A DNA stretch of 64,000 nt from Parendozoicomonas callyspongiae (GTDB taxonomy: Bacteria > Pseudomonadota > Gammaproteobacteria > Pseudomonadales > Endozoicomonadaceae). The translations under genes were made by a program, and so were the position numbers. The stretch spans positions 1-64,000 of the forward strand of contig NZ_JAMFLX010000005.1 of NCBI RefSeq assembly GCF_023502345.1. The letters are read 5' to 3'. Of the stretch, positions 40,143 through 49,780 are shown piece after piece. The notes under the pieces are model-generated. The model was not told where the DNA came from and searched no databases. It saw nothing but the letters and a program-made list of their open reading frames with translations. The stretch's first letter is position 1; each line of letters starts with the position of its first letter.

Positions 40143-40151
40143 GTCTGCAGT

Positions 40152-41687
40152 TCAGTGAGAACTTTCACTGATTTCATTCTTTGGGTAAGGGTAAAGCCTA
40201 TCCAGTGCTATAGACTGCCCGTTATCCATCACCTGTCGGGCATGATAACGACGCAGTTTGCGCGGTTCGTTAACACCACAAGAATGACTGATCAGCTCAA
40301 CATCATGCACGAGGTTATCGTGATAATGAGCAACACGTTCAGCTTTATTAGCTGGCACCAGTCCACGCTGCAGTTTCCTGTTATGGGTAGTAATACCGGT
40401 CGGGCAGGTATTTTTATTGCACTGCAAAGCCTGAATACAACCCAGAGCCATCATGAAACCACGGGCCGAGACAATAAAGTCCGCTCCCATACATAAGGCC
40501 CAGGCAACATCTGTCGGGTTAATCAGCTTGCCGGAACAGTTGATCCGGATTCTCTCCCGTAAACCCTGGCTCATCAGCAGATCGTGAACATAAGGCAGGC
40601 TCTCTTTCAGAGGCAGGCCAACATCATCAATCAGCGCCATTGGCGCAGCACCGGTACCACCATCACAGCTGTCGATGGTAATAAAGTCAGGTGCGGATTC
40701 GATGCCACGCTTGTGAATCTCCCGGCACAGATCATCCAGCCAGTTGGTGGCACCCAGCACAAACTTGATACCAGTTGGTTTGCCAGTGACCCGGCGTACC
40801 CGGTCAGTCATGTCTAGCAGATCGCTAGTAGAATTAATTTCTGGATGACGGTTGGGGCTGATGGAATCTTCACCAACAGGGATCAGACGAATCTTGCTGA
40901 CTTCCTCCGTTACTTTTTCACCCGGCAGAATACCTCCCTTACCAGGTTTGGCCCCCTGGCTAAGTTTAATTTCAAACATACGGACATTGTCGTGGCTTGC
41001 CACATCCCGCAGACGCTCATTGGAAAGCCTGCCCTGCTCATCACGCACACCGTACTTGGCTGTTCCTATCTGGAAAACAATATCGCAATCGCCAGACAGG
41101 TGATGCTCAGACAAACCTCCCTCACCGGTGTTGTACCAGCACCCTGCCTTTTTTGCCCCTTTTGAAAGCGCCTGAACAGCCGGTGCCGACAATGCTCCGT
41201 AACTCATCCCGGAAATATTGAACAGCGAACCCGGACGGTAGGGTTTCTCACAAAAAGGGCCAATTAATACACTGTCGATCTCATGGGCATCTTCGGTCAG
41301 CGTCGGATAGGGGCAGTTGAGAAACAGAATCGAGCCTCGCTCCTTAATAGGTTTGGTGGAACCAAAAGAAACCGTGCTATCGACATTCTTCGCTGCGCGG
41401 TAAACCCATGAGCGCTGAGCTCTGTTAAAAGGCAATTCTTCCCGGTCTCCGGCAAAAAAATACTGCCGGAAAAACTCTCCCATATGCTCAAAGAAATAAC
41501 GAAAACGCCCTATAACCGGGTAATTACGTCGAATCGTCTGACTGGTCTGATTTTTGTCGATAAAGTAGATAGCGATAACACCTGCCAGCCCCGCGCCAAC
41601 GACAAAAACAAAAAGTGAAGCCAGGATTTGCAGAACAGCTGTTAATACACGAACAAACTCTGAATTTAAGATTTCCATTCCCATCAT
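40152..41687 (-). CDS. FMN-binding glutamate synthase family membrane protein
   Basis: 511 aa. One or two N-terminal helices (VLQILASLFVFVVGAGLAGVIAIYFI) precede a GltB-like FMN/(beta-alpha)8 domain: FNISGMSYGALSAPAVQALSKGA, EIKLSQGAKPGKGGILPG, ITIDSCDGGTGAAPMALIDD and the Cys cluster CNKNTCPTGI. It lacks the amidotransferase and large N-terminal parts of glutamate synthase, so it is a stand-alone flavoprotein of this widely found but uncharacterised family, probably anchored to the inner membrane. Confidence 0.9.
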   Translation of the reverse strand: MMGMEILNSEFVRVLTAVLQILASLFVFVVGAGLAGVIAIYFIDKNQTSQTIRRNYPVIGRFRYFFEHMGEFFRQYFFAGDREELPFNRAQRSWVYRAAKNVDSTVSFGSTKPIKERGSILFLNCPYPTLTEDAHEIDSVLIGPFCEKPYRPGSLFNISGMSYGALSAPAVQALSKGAKKAGCWYNTGEGGLSEHHLSGDCDIVFQIGTAKYGVRDEQGRLSNERLRDVASHDNVRMFEIKLSQGAKPGKGGILPGEKVTEEVSKIRLIPVGEDSISPNRHPEINSTSDLLDMTDRVRRVTGKPTGIKFVLGATNWLDDLCREIHKRGIESAPDFITIDSCDGGTGAAPMALIDDVGLPLKESLPYVHDLLMSQGLRERIRINCSGKLINPTDVAWALCMGADFIVSARGFMMALGCIQALQCNKNTCPTGITTHNRKLQRGLVPANKAERVAHYHDNLVHDVELISHSCGVNEPRKLRRYHARQVMDNGQSIALDRLYPYPKNEISESSH

Positions 41688-41777
41688 AGGAACTACCTGT
41701 GGGTTACTGCATGAATATCTAAGATACGCATCTGATATTGTTATAGATGCGATACTTCCGGTTGCGAGAACAAATGA

Positions 41778-42212
41778 TTACAAAGAACTTTGTTTTGGCT
41801 TGGCAAACATAATTCCAGTGGCCATTGCCGTGGTCATAATTGTTTCCATGGGGAGCATTTGTTGTTCCTTCTCTCTTTGAAATGGGTTATTTAATCCTGC
41901 AGCCTGAAGCACTTCGCAAGGGTTATTAACAGGGGTAACCCAGACACTGAGGGCTAATGGCCCTTGATATTTCCCGGTGGGTATTTCAACCATCCACTGT
42001 GCTTTGTCCCGACTTTGCATCACCCTCCCAAATTCAAGAGCCACAAAGTCATGATGCAGAGTGTTATGGGCATTCTCCCCGCTCTTGACCTCAGTACTGC
42101 GGTCAGAACCAGTTAACGCCCAGTGGAGCAAGTACTGCTGATTTTCAGCTGTTGTCAGCGGGGTAAATTGAAGCTCAAGTCTGCTGTCAGCAAGCTTTCC
42201 TGTCAGTCGCAT
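41778..42212 (-). CDS. Hypothetical protein
   Basis: 144 aa from the ATG at 42212 (GGGG 6 bases upstream; a GTG at 42218 is the alternative). No signal peptide or known motif. The N-terminal half reads as a beta-rich globular domain (RLELQFTPLT, QWMVEIPTGKYQGPLALSVWV); the C-terminus is Met-rich (METIMTTAMATGIMF). Monocistronic. Not recognised. Confidence 0.55.
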   Translation of the reverse strand: MRLTGKLADSRLELQFTPLTTAENQQYLLHWALTGSDRSTEVKSGENAHNTLHHDFVALEFGRVMQSRDKAQWMVEIPTGKYQGPLALSVWVTPVNNPCEVLQAAGLNNPFQREKEQQMLPMETIMTTAMATGIMFAKPKQSSL

Positions 42213-42236
42213 AAGCACCCCGATTCATTGTTTTTA

Positions 42237-42403
42237 TAAGTACCCGGGCAGTTGCTTTCGTATGTTATGGCGAGTGGATTTTTTCACCCTTCGAGGCGCA
42301 ACGCCGGGAGCGTAGCCGTAGCTACGTGACCAGAGTTGCAACGCTGTAAGGGTGGAAAAAGACGCCGCCAGAATATATGAAAGCAACTGTCTGGGTACTT
42401 AGA
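42237..42403. mobile_element. MITE-like imperfect inverted-repeat element
   Basis: The outer arms (TAAGTACCC.G.CAGTTGCTTTC at the left and its complement at the right end, near 42374-42400) match over about 27 bases with few mismatches. Complementarity continues inward through TGGCG and CCACCCTT/AAGGGTGG to a central GCGTAGC..GCTACG palindrome. It carries no coding frame. About 167 bp of near-complete dyad, like a miniature transposable element or large REP-type unit. It separates the 144-aa gene from the SirB2 gene. Confidence 0.65.
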
Positions 42404-42443
42404 TATACGGGGAGTCAAAGGATTTGGAGGCAGAAGAGAGAAA

Positions 42444-42848
42444 TCAACTCAGCCAGGAGTAGGGATTATGGTAAATGGCAACCCCCACTATATAACCGGC
42501 TATCAGCAGGGCAAGCATTCCTGCTACAAATTTCTGGGAAAAGGTTTTGCCTCCTTTAACTGCGGTATAGCCAATCACAATATATGCCACCAGCGCGACA
42601 ACCTTGGCAGTCAGCCAGCTATGAACAAACGGGTACTGGCTGAGAAAAACGCATAACCCAATTGCAGCCAACAGCAGCAATGTATCAATAACATGCGGAA
42701 CAACACGAAACACTGAGTACCGGAGCCAGCGCGGGTTAATCAGAGCAATCAGCCAGCGGATAAAAAACAGAACCATACTGGTCGCCGCAAAAGCGGTATG
42801 CAGGTGTTTTAAGGCAAAATAAATCAAACAGCACCCCGATAAATTCAT
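42444..42848 (-). CDS. SirB2-family membrane protein
   Basis: 134 aa with four membrane helices and the family pattern LKHLHTAFAATSMVLFFIRW...VVPHVIDTLLLLAAIGL...WLTAKVVALVAYIVIGYTA. Function of the family is unknown despite the Salmonella name. The first codons may be wrong: a TTG eight codons in is preceded by CGGGG at better spacing. Confidence 0.83.
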   Translation of the reverse strand: MNLSGCCLIYFALKHLHTAFAATSMVLFFIRWLIALINPRWLRYSVFRVVPHVIDTLLLLAAIGLCVFLSQYPFVHSWLTAKVVALVAYIVIGYTAVKGGKTFSQKFVAGMLALLIAGYIVGVAIYHNPYSWLS

Positions 42849-42850
42849 CC

Positions 42851-42875
42851 GGTCAGCACAAAATGCGTGCTGACC
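42851..42875. terminator. Hairpin between the aldehyde dehydrogenase and SirB2 genes
   Basis: Perfect 9-bp stem GGTCAGCAC/GTGCTGACC with a 7-nt loop, 35 bases after the aldehyde dehydrogenase stop on the minus strand. No U-tract. Confidence 0.55.
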
Positions 42876-42909
42876 AGAATAGCGAATTCTCTAGAGCCTA
42901 TTTAGATAC

Positions 42910-44430
42910 CTAGAAGAATCCAAGTGGGTTCACATCATAGCTGACCAGCAGATTCTTTGTCTGCTGATAATGCTCCAGTGCCCGCTTATGGGTTTCACGT
43001 CCAACGCCGGATTTCTTGTAACCACCAAACGCGGCATGAGCGGGATAGGCGTGATAGCAGTTTGTCCATACCCTGCCTGCCTCAATTCCCCGACCCATCC
43101 GATAGGCACGGTTAATATCACGCGTCCAGACTCCAGCCCCTAGTCCGAACTCGGTGGCATTGGCAATACTGAGCGCTTCGGCTTCATCCTTGAAAGTGGT
43201 TACCCCGACTACCGGACCAAAGATTTCCTCCTGGAATACCCGCATATCATTTGAGCCTTTCATCAGCGTTGGCTGGATATAGAAACCCTTGCCATAGCCT
43301 GTGCCCAGCTCTTCCTTATCACCACCAATCAGGAACTCGACGCCTTCCTTCCGGCCAATCTCCAGGTAGCTCATAATCTTGTCGAACTGCTCTCGGGATG
43401 CCTGTGCTCCCACCTGGGTATCAGTGTCCAGAGGATTGCCACGTTTTATCTGCCGGGAGCGATCAACCACCAACGAGATAAACTCATCGTAAATGGATTC
43501 CTGGATCAAGGCCCGGGAAGGACAGGTACACACTTCACCCTGGTTAAAGAAGGCAAGAACAGTTCCTTCCACACACTTACTGAGAAACTCATCCTCATGC
43601 TGCATCACATCTTCAAAATAGATATTGGGTGATTTACCGCCCAGCTCTACCGTCGAAGGGATAATATTTTCAGCAGCGCATTTCAGAATATGCGAGCCCA
43701 CTGGAGTCGAACCGGTAAAGGCAATCTTGGCAATCCGCTTGCTGGTTGCCAGAGCCTCACCGGCTTCCGGACCATAGCCATTGACAATATTGATGACACC
43801 AGCCGGGAACAGGTCACCCACCAGCTCCATCAAAACAAGAATGGAAGCCGGGGTCTGCTCTGCCGGTTTCAGCACCACGCAGTTACCTGCTGCCAGTGCC
43901 GGAGCCAGCTTCCATGCTGCCATTAACAGTGGGAAGTTCCAGGGAATAATCTGACCAACTACACCCAGCGGTTCATGAAAGTGATAAGACGCAGTATTGC
44001 CATCAATATCCGCCGTTGAACCTTCCTGCGCGCGAACACACCCGGCAAAGTAGCGAAAGTGGTCAACCGCCAGAGGAATATCAGCGGCCAGCGTTTCACG
44101 CACTGCCTTACCATTATCCCAGGTTTCAGCAATCGCAAGCTTCTCAAGATTTTGCTCAATCCGGTCTGCCATTTTCAGCAGCAGATTAGAGCGCTCAGTC
44201 ACCGAGGTTTTTCCCCAGGCATTTTTGGCCCGGTGAGCAGCATCAAGGGCCAGATCAATATCTTCAGCCGTTGAACGGGGAACTTCACAGATCACCTCCC
44301 CGGTAACCGGCGTTGTATTCTGAAAGTATTGTCCTTTAACAGGAGCAACCCATTCTCCACCGATATAGTTTTGATAGCGCTCCTTAAAGGAAACGACAGA
44401 ACCGGCTGCGCCGGGATTTGCGTAAATCAT
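42910..44430 (-). CDS. NAD-dependent aldehyde dehydrogenase, ExaC/AldB type
   Basis: 506 aa ALDH superfamily. General base E262 ([10 protein letters not shown]) and nucleophile C301 ([11 protein letters not shown]); cofactor-site [14 protein letters not shown] and FTGSTPVG. The adjoining Cys303 and the closing DVNPLGFF are seen in the acetaldehyde dehydrogenases used for ethanol catabolism. Cytoplasmic; oxidises acetaldehyde or similar to the acid. No regulator nearby. Monocistronic. Confidence 0.9.
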   Translation of the reverse strand: MIYANPGAAGSVVSFKERYQNYIGGEWVAPVKGQYFQNTTPVTGEVICEVPRSTAEDIDLALDAAHRAKNAWGKTSVTERSNLLLKMADRIEQNLEKLAIAETWDNGKAVRETLAADIPLAVDHFRYFAGCVRAQEGSTADIDGNTASYHFHEPLGVVGQIIPWNFPLLMAAWKLAPALAAGNCVVLKPAEQTPASILVLMELVGDLFPAGVINIVNGYGPEAGEALATSKRIAKIAFTGSTPVGSHILKCAAENIIPSTVELGGKSPNIYFEDVMQHEDEFLSKCVEGTVLAFFNQGEVCTCPSRALIQESIYDEFISLVVDRSRQIKRGNPLDTDTQVGAQASREQFDKIMSYLEIGRKEGVEFLIGGDKEELGTGYGKGFYIQPTLMKGSNDMRVFQEEIFGPVVGVTTFKDEAEALSIANATEFGLGAGVWTRDINRAYRMGRGIEAGRVWTNCYHAYPAHAAFGGYKKSGVGRETHKRALEHYQQTKNLLVSYDVNPLGFF

Positions 44431-44707
44431 CAGATCCGTCCTTCTTTGTTATTGTTGTTGAAAGACCAATTTCACATTACTGAAAATCAATGGGTTATGC
44501 TACACCACGGTTGTAAACAATTATTACATTCCCACAACTTGATCTTTAATCATTCTGTACACTCCTACCCTTAACTGCCATTTCTATTAAATTGCTTTTA
44601 CCTGTAGTTCATTTTGATATTGCCAGTCTCCCTCCTTGTTCCGTATCATGCGCAATTAGGCAAATAACGAATAAGACAAAGACCAGAAAAAGGATTCACC
44701 AGAAGTC

Positions 44708-45445
44708 ATGGGTCGATTGTCACGCATAAATATCGTAGGAATACCTCAACATATTGTTCAGACAGGCCATAACCGCCTGCCCTGCTTCTTCGACGACGAA
44801 GACTACGAGTTCTATCTAAGCAGCCTGCGTGCTGCATCTGATCAGTACCAGGTGGAAATCCATGCCTATGTCCTGTTGCCGAACTCTATCCAGATAATTG
44901 CCACCCCGCGAATCGACAAGAGCATTTCCTCCATGATGCAGTCTCTGGGAAGACGTTATGTGCAGCATGTCAATCATAAATACAAACGCTCAGGTACCTT
45001 ATGGGAAGGTCGTTATAAATCCAGCCTTATTGATTCCGACAACTACCTTCTCACCTGCTATCGCTATGTTGAACTGCGTCCTCTCCATCAGGGGCTGGTT
45101 GATAATCTGTCCGATTACAAGTGGTCCAGTTATCACCACCACTGCGGTAATTCGGTTAATTGGCTGATTCAGGATCATCGCCTATACATGGCCCTGGGCG
45201 ATACGCGGGATGAACGCTGTGATGCTTACAGTGAAACCTTCCGCTACCGTTTTGATCGCCGGCTTATCGACTTTATTGCCGAAACGGTCAACATGGGCCA
45301 GGTTCTTGGTGGAGATGCTTTCAAGGATAAAATCGAGAAAATAGCGAACCACAGAGTAAGACCACTGAAACGTGGCAGACCTCGAAAAAAAGTTGCTGAA
45401 ATTAAGCCTGAGAAATCACCAGCAAAAGATAAAACAACCTTGTAA
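44708..45445 (+). CDS. RAYT-like (Y1_Tnp) protein without HUH histidines
   Basis: 245 aa, similar to REP-associated tyrosine transposases: PQHIVQTGHNR at the start, then VEIHAYVLLPNSIQIIATP where active members have MPNHVHLL, and GTLWEGRYKSSLI...YRYVELRPLHQGLV...YKWSSYHHHCGN. Both metal-binding His are replaced (S60 and Q62), so single-strand nicking should be lost. The C-terminal tail is basic (RPLKRGRPRKK), as in a DNA-binding extension. It lies just upstream of hcp, so it may be domesticated or simply a decaying transposase with an intact frame. Confidence 0.8.
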   Translation: MGRLSRINIVGIPQHIVQTGHNRLPCFFDDEDYEFYLSSLRAASDQYQVEIHAYVLLPNSIQIIATPRIDKSISSMMQSLGRRYVQHVNHKYKRSGTLWEGRYKSSLIDSDNYLLTCYRYVELRPLHQGLVDNLSDYKWSSYHHHCGNSVNWLIQDHRLYMALGDTRDERCDAYSETFRYRFDRRLIDFIAETVNMGQVLGGDAFKDKIEKIANHRVRPLKRGRPRKKVAEIKPEKSPAKDKTTL

Positions 45446-45761
45446 AAACAGTGGTATTGGTTATTTGCCTGAAAATTTCTAAAAAAAGTCGTGTCAGAGT
45501 CAAATCCAGCATAAAGACTGGTCAAAACCCTCTCAAACACAGGTAAATCAAGGCTCGGCAAATTTCAGTCTGAGAAGAATTAAACCCTCTCATTTCATGA
45601 ATATTAAATAAGTGTCAGAGTGGGTTTTATAAATCATTTCTTACCTTCACGACCCGGAAAACCTCTGATTAAATCAACCTCAGACAGTGATAAAAACCAG
45701 CCCCCGGGCGCTCATCTGTCGGATAAAAATGAATAACAAGCGATGAAAGAGGACTTCGCAT
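45446..45761. other. Leader region upstream of hcp with short direct repeats
   Basis: 316 bases. GTGTCAGAGT occurs at 45491-45500 and 45612-45621; AAACCCTCTCA occurs at about 45526 and 45582. No gene and no recognised sigma-54 site. The promoter of hcp should lie here. Confidence 0.6.
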
Positions 45762-46250
45762 ATGGCCATTTACATGAACTTCAACAGCAACAAGCCCGCC
45801 GGTAATGTAACTGCCAAGGGTTATGAAGACTGGATCGAGGTGGACTCCTTCTCCTTTGGTGTTGGCCGCAGCATCACCATGGAAGCAGGTGCCATGTCTA
45901 ACCGTGAAGCCAGCCGCCCTTCCTTGAGTGAAGTTTCTGTCACCAAGCTTATGGATGCTTCTTCCGGTGGTTTGTTTAAAGAGTCTGTAACAGGTGCTGA
46001 AGGTGTCACCGTTATTATCGACATTGTTCAGACTGGAGCCAAATCTGTCCAGAAATATGCCAGCTACACCCTGGAAGACTGTATTGTTTCTTCCTACAGC
46101 GTTGGCGCATCTGCAGGTGGCGCACCTACTGAAACTATCTCCCTGAGCTTTGCCAAGATCGTTGGTGATCTGAGCCACGCAGACAAGACTCATAAGAACA
46201 AGTCCAACCTCAAAGTTGGTTACAACCTGACGACTGCAGAGCCTATGTAA
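45762..46250 (+). CDS. hcp: T6SS tube protein Hcp (TssD)
   Basis: 162 aa. Typical Hcp: MAIYMNF start, GNVTAKGYEDWIEVDSFSFGVGR, SEVSVTKLMDASSGGLF and SYSVGASAGGAPTETISLSFAKI. Hexamers stack into the inner tube and carry small effectors. AGAGGA is 8 bases before the ATG. It starts the spike/effector module; a hairpin follows before vgrG, as expected for a product needed in excess. Confidence 0.96.
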   Translation: MAIYMNFNSNKPAGNVTAKGYEDWIEVDSFSFGVGRSITMEAGAMSNREASRPSLSEVSVTKLMDASSGGLFKESVTGAEGVTVIIDIVQTGAKSVQKYASYTLEDCIVSSYSVGASAGGAPTETISLSFAKIVGDLSHADKTHKNKSNLKVGYNLTTAEPM

Positions 46251-46294
46251 GTTTCAGGCATTTTAGTAGTGAAGTGATACTCCTGCGGGAGCTT

Positions 46295-46337
46295 TCCGGT
46301 CTGCACTGCAATAAGAAATTTCCAGCTGCAGGCCGGA
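46295..46337 (+). terminator. Hairpin between hcp and vgrG
   Basis: TCCGGTCTGCA pairs with TGCAGGCCGGA over 11 bp (one G-U) with a 21-nt loop. No U-tract. It may stabilise the hcp message or partially terminate. Confidence 0.5.
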
Positions 46338-46431
46338 TAATAACAGGACAGTTTGCGCAGTATCGAAGAAAATCGAACAACCATAAAAAACTGCGCCCAG
46401 TTAGAACTGCAACAGGAATGGATGTCTTCTC

Positions 46432-48288
46432 ATGTCGGCTTTGACCCAGAATAACCGCCTGATCACCATAAATACGCCCTTGGGAAAGGATGCATTGATT
46501 GTGCGCGAACTTGAGGGTCAGGAAGCACTCTCCCAGCTATTCCATTTTCAATTGACACTGCTATCTGAAGATAGCGCCATTACATCAAAGAAATTGCTGG
46601 GGCAGCCGGTTACCATTGCCATTTACAACAGCGGCCCGGATACCCCACGGTATATTCATGGGCATATCTGTCGATTCGCGGCTCTTGATACCAACGAAGG
46701 AATGAAACGCCTGTATCGGGCAGAAGTGGTGCCGGCACTCTGGTTTACCACACTGGGCGGGCAGAACAGAATTTTTGAAAACAAGGACTTCAGCGACATT
46801 ATCAATGAAGTGCTGGGGGACTATACCACCGTCACTTTCAAAAAGGCTTTGTCAGGTTCCTACAGCAAACGCCGTTACTGCACCCAGTTTGAAGAGAGTG
46901 ACTTTGAATTTATCAGTCGCCTGCTGGCGGAAGAAGGCGTTCATTATTATTTTGATCACAAAGATGGCAGCCATGATTTCTGCATTGCCGACAAAGCCAA
47001 CGCCTTCAAGCCATCTCTGACCACCCCTGTTGCCTATATTGGCACTGGCAGCAACCCGCTGGAAAACAGCATCCATCAATGGCAGCACAATTACAGCTAC
47101 CATACGGCAGAAGTCGAATACCGTGACTATCTCCCTTTTTCAGCCTCAGCCTGGATCGAGAAACCATCCAAAGAGAAAAGCACCTGTGGCTCTCTGAATA
47201 CCGCCAAACCCATGCGGGAATACTTTGGCCGATTCGATTACGTAAAAGAACAGGACCATACCGAACAGCTGCCAAATAATTTCTGTACCCAAAAAGCCAG
47301 AACCATGGCAGAAAACCAGGAAGGTCAGTTCGATACAGCTGACGGCCGCAGTACCTGCTGTGAGTTCTATGCAGGCGGGCAATTTGAGGTCGAACACCCT
47401 ATCGATAGTGAGTCTGGAAAGTACCTGCTGACAGTTGTTCGCCATACAGCACAGGACAGTAATGATCTCGGTACTCGATACAGTAATCACTTTACCTGTA
47501 TCCCATCTGATATATATGCGCCGCCATCACCTGAGAACTTCCGTCGCACCGTACATACCACCCAGACGGCGAAAGTGATTGAAGTAAAAGCTGCAGGTGA
47601 GCAGGGTTCTGACGAGTTTACCCAAGTCAAGGTTCAGTTTCCCTGGAAGAGCAAACTGAACAGCTGCTGGATCAGGGTTGTGCAAAGTTACGCAGGAAGT
47701 AACTGGGGTGCCAACTTTGTTCCAAGAGTTGGCCAGGAAGTGGTGGTTGAATATTTTAATGGCAACCCGGATCGCCCGGTCGTCACGGGCGCTCTCTATA
47801 ACAGCGATAATAACGGGCCAAAATATTCCCGCACCCAAAGTGGCTGGAAAAGTCAGTGGGAAGGCAGCAAATTCAACGAGATGCGCCTGGACGACAAAAA
47901 AGGGGCCGAGGAAATCTACTTTGAAGCTGGTAAGGACTGGAATGTCCTGGTCCATAACGACAATACCGAAACCGTTGAGAATGACCAGACCATAGAAGTC
48001 ACCAACAACCGGGATATTACCGTCAGCAAAGGTAATGAAACCAAGAAGGTCAGCAAGGGCACCCAGAAAACCACTGTTCAGGGTGCTATCACCATCGAGT
48101 CAAAAACCAGCATTACCCTGAAAGTGGGCAGCTCGGTTATCAAGATGACACCCAGTGAGATTTCCCTGAAAGCGATGCAAATCAAATCCAAGTCGGATAC
48201 CAATACCAAGATTGAAGCTGGTGTGATGATGGATGTTAAGGGCGGAGCCATAACACAGGTGAAAGGCGCTCTGGTGAAAGTCAACTAA
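46432..48288 (+). CDS. vgrG: T6SS spike protein VgrG (TssI)
   Basis: 618 aa. N-terminal gp27-like domain (LSQLFHFQLTLLSED, RRYCTQFEESDFEFISRLLAEEGVHYYFDH), the gp5 OB-fold (KVQFPWKSKLNSCWIRVVQ...GSNWGANFVPRVGQEVVVEYFNG), then a repetitive beta-helix rich in Thr/Lys. It ends in VKGALVKVN with no C-terminal toxin, so effectors must attach non-covalently or through PAAR. Directly followed by accessory, PAAR and lipase genes. Confidence 0.95.
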   Translation: MSALTQNNRLITINTPLGKDALIVRELEGQEALSQLFHFQLTLLSEDSAITSKKLLGQPVTIAIYNSGPDTPRYIHGHICRFAALDTNEGMKRLYRAEVVPALWFTTLGGQNRIFENKDFSDIINEVLGDYTTVTFKKALSGSYSKRRYCTQFEESDFEFISRLLAEEGVHYYFDHKDGSHDFCIADKANAFKPSLTTPVAYIGTGSNPLENSIHQWQHNYSYHTAEVEYRDYLPFSASAWIEKPSKEKSTCGSLNTAKPMREYFGRFDYVKEQDHTEQLPNNFCTQKARTMAENQEGQFDTADGRSTCCEFYAGGQFEVEHPIDSESGKYLLTVVRHTAQDSNDLGTRYSNHFTCIPSDIYAPPSPENFRRTVHTTQTAKVIEVKAAGEQGSDEFTQVKVQFPWKSKLNSCWIRVVQSYAGSNWGANFVPRVGQEVVVEYFNGNPDRPVVTGALYNSDNNGPKYSRTQSGWKSQWEGSKFNEMRLDDKKGAEEIYFEAGKDWNVLVHNDNTETVENDQTIEVTNNRDITVSKGNETKKVSKGTQKTTVQGAITIESKTSITLKVGSSVIKMTPSEISLKAMQIKSKSDTNTKIEAGVMMDVKGGAITQVKGALVKVN

Positions 48289-48303
48289 CGGCAGGAAGGA
48301 ACT

Positions 48304-48930
48304 ATGAGCAAGTTAGTCAAGATCGAAGCCAGCAAAGCCTGCCAGATCACCACGCATTACGAGTTGGGCGAAGATATTGAAAGTCTGTTAACGCCAGAGC
48401 TAACACCGGAAGGTTACATTCAGGTACTTCTGAATCAAAAACAATATTATGAGTGCGTTCGCTTTCTCGCACATGCCCTGCCAAAGCGTGAAGGCGTCTG
48501 GTGGGCTTGTCTGGCCACCCGCTTTACCCATACACCGGACACGCCTCCTTTAAATCAGCAGACCCTCAAAGTGACCGAAAGCTGGGTGCGGCAACCGACA
48601 GAAGAACTTCGCCGCAATGCCGAGACGCTGGCGAATAAGGGCAAATTCAAAACACCTGACAGCTGGGCAGCCATGGCCGCGTTCTGGAGTGTAGGGAATA
48701 TGCTTGATAATAATGAACAGACTATGACTGCTCCACCCTTTCTCTATGCTCAGGCAATTTCCGGATCAGTTGGCATGGCAGCTGCTGCTGACTCTGAGGA
48801 TGAGATCCAGGAACGCTATCTCCGGTTTATCAGCCAGGGACTGGATCTGGCCAGTGGCGGCAAAGGGATGATACATAAAGAGCCGGCAATCCTGTTAACT
48901 ACAGCGCAGGATGCTGCCCCCGTTTCATAA
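48304..48930 (+). CDS. T6SS-associated protein of unknown function
   Basis: 208 aa. No catalytic motif. It has the segment CVRFLAHALPKREGVWWACLATRF and a helical C-terminus (SGSVGMAAAADSEDEIQERY), resembling small proteins often found between vgrG and PAAR genes (DUF6931-type, from memory). It may be a chaperone or loading adaptor. Strong AGGAAGGA site. Confidence 0.6.
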   Translation: MSKLVKIEASKACQITTHYELGEDIESLLTPELTPEGYIQVLLNQKQYYECVRFLAHALPKREGVWWACLATRFTHTPDTPPLNQQTLKVTESWVRQPTEELRRNAETLANKGKFKTPDSWAAMAAFWSVGNMLDNNEQTMTAPPFLYAQAISGSVGMAAAADSEDEIQERYLRFISQGLDLASGGKGMIHKEPAILLTTAQDAAPVS

Positions 48931-48962
48931 ATAAAAATAAAAGAATCAGGGATTAAAAAAAT

Positions 48963-49256
48963 ATGGGAATGCCCGCAGCGCGAATAACAGATATGCATGT
49001 CTGCCCTATGGTGAACCCAGGCCCGGTTCCTCATGTAGGAGGACCAATTAATGTTCCTGGTGGTCCCACTGTTTTGATATGCAGCCTGCCTTCGGCGACT
49101 GTCAGCAGCATGTGTGTCTGTGTAGGCCCACCAGATACGATTGCCATGGGCAGCACCAGTGTTTTGATTTGCGGGAAACCTGCAGCTCGGCTGGGGGATT
49201 CTACCGCTCATGGTGGGAAGGTTGTGGCTGGGGCTCCTACGGTTTTAATTGGGTGA
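48963..49256 (+). CDS. PAAR-repeat T6SS tip protein
   Basis: 97 aa with PAAR repeats: PAARITD at the start and KPAARLGDSTAHGG near the end, with the closing GAPTVLIG. It forms the conical tip on VgrG and can anchor an effector. No extra domain is fused, so cargo is likely the downstream lipase. Starts 32 bases after the previous stop. Confidence 0.93.
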   Translation: MGMPAARITDMHVCPMVNPGPVPHVGGPINVPGGPTVLICSLPSATVSSMCVCVGPPDTIAMGSTSVLICGKPAARLGDSTAHGGKVVAGAPTVLIG

Positions 49257-49259
49257 TAT

Positions 49260-49769
49260 ATGCTGTTGCAATCAACGTTTTTGAAAAGAGATAACTTCAC
49301 CGCAGGAGTATCTCTTATTTGTCTCCTAGTGATTTTGGCTGGATACTCAGGATCAGGTGTTGCTATGTCATTATTTTCAAGTAAAGAAGTCGTTCTTTTT
49401 TCCGATGTTGAAGGATCAATCACTTATGATGGGAAGCCAATAAGTGGAGCCACAATATTACGCACTTCCAAGTGGCAAAAAGAAAATAGCGATAGTGTAA
49501 TAACTGAGAATGATGGCAGTTTCAGAATGCCTGCAATCACAATGAGTCATAACAGCCTTCTTCCTTCCCAATTTGTTTCCCACCAAAGAATTACTGTGCA
49601 GTATCAGGGTAATGATTTTGTTATATGGTCGATGGGAAAGATAAATCCTGAGCTTGATGGCGAACTTGGTGGGAAGAAAATCAAATTCACCTGTGAACTC
49701 AAAGATGAAATGGAGCCAGTTGACGTTCCTGAAGGGCTTCTAGTCACAGCCTGTAAATTACAACAATAA
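49260..49769 (+). CDS. Membrane-anchored transthyretin-like protein (DUF6795-type)
   Basis: 169 aa. An N-terminal hydrophobic helix (about 15-36, AGVSLICLLVILAGYSGSGVA) precedes a beta-rich domain with DVEGSITYDGKPISGATILRT, the pattern of carboxypeptidase-regulatory/transthyretin-like modules. It starts 3 bases after the PAAR stop and is directly followed by the lipase, so all three are cotranscribed. It could be the immunity protein for the lipase or a periplasmic adaptor. Confidence 0.6.
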   Translation: MLLQSTFLKRDNFTAGVSLICLLVILAGYSGSGVAMSLFSSKEVVLFSDVEGSITYDGKPISGATILRTSKWQKENSDSVITENDGSFRMPAITMSHNSLLPSQFVSHQRITVQYQGNDFVIWSMGKINPELDGELGGKKIKFTCELKDEMEPVDVPEGLLVTACKLQQ

Positions 49770-49780
49770 TTGGCAAAGCG

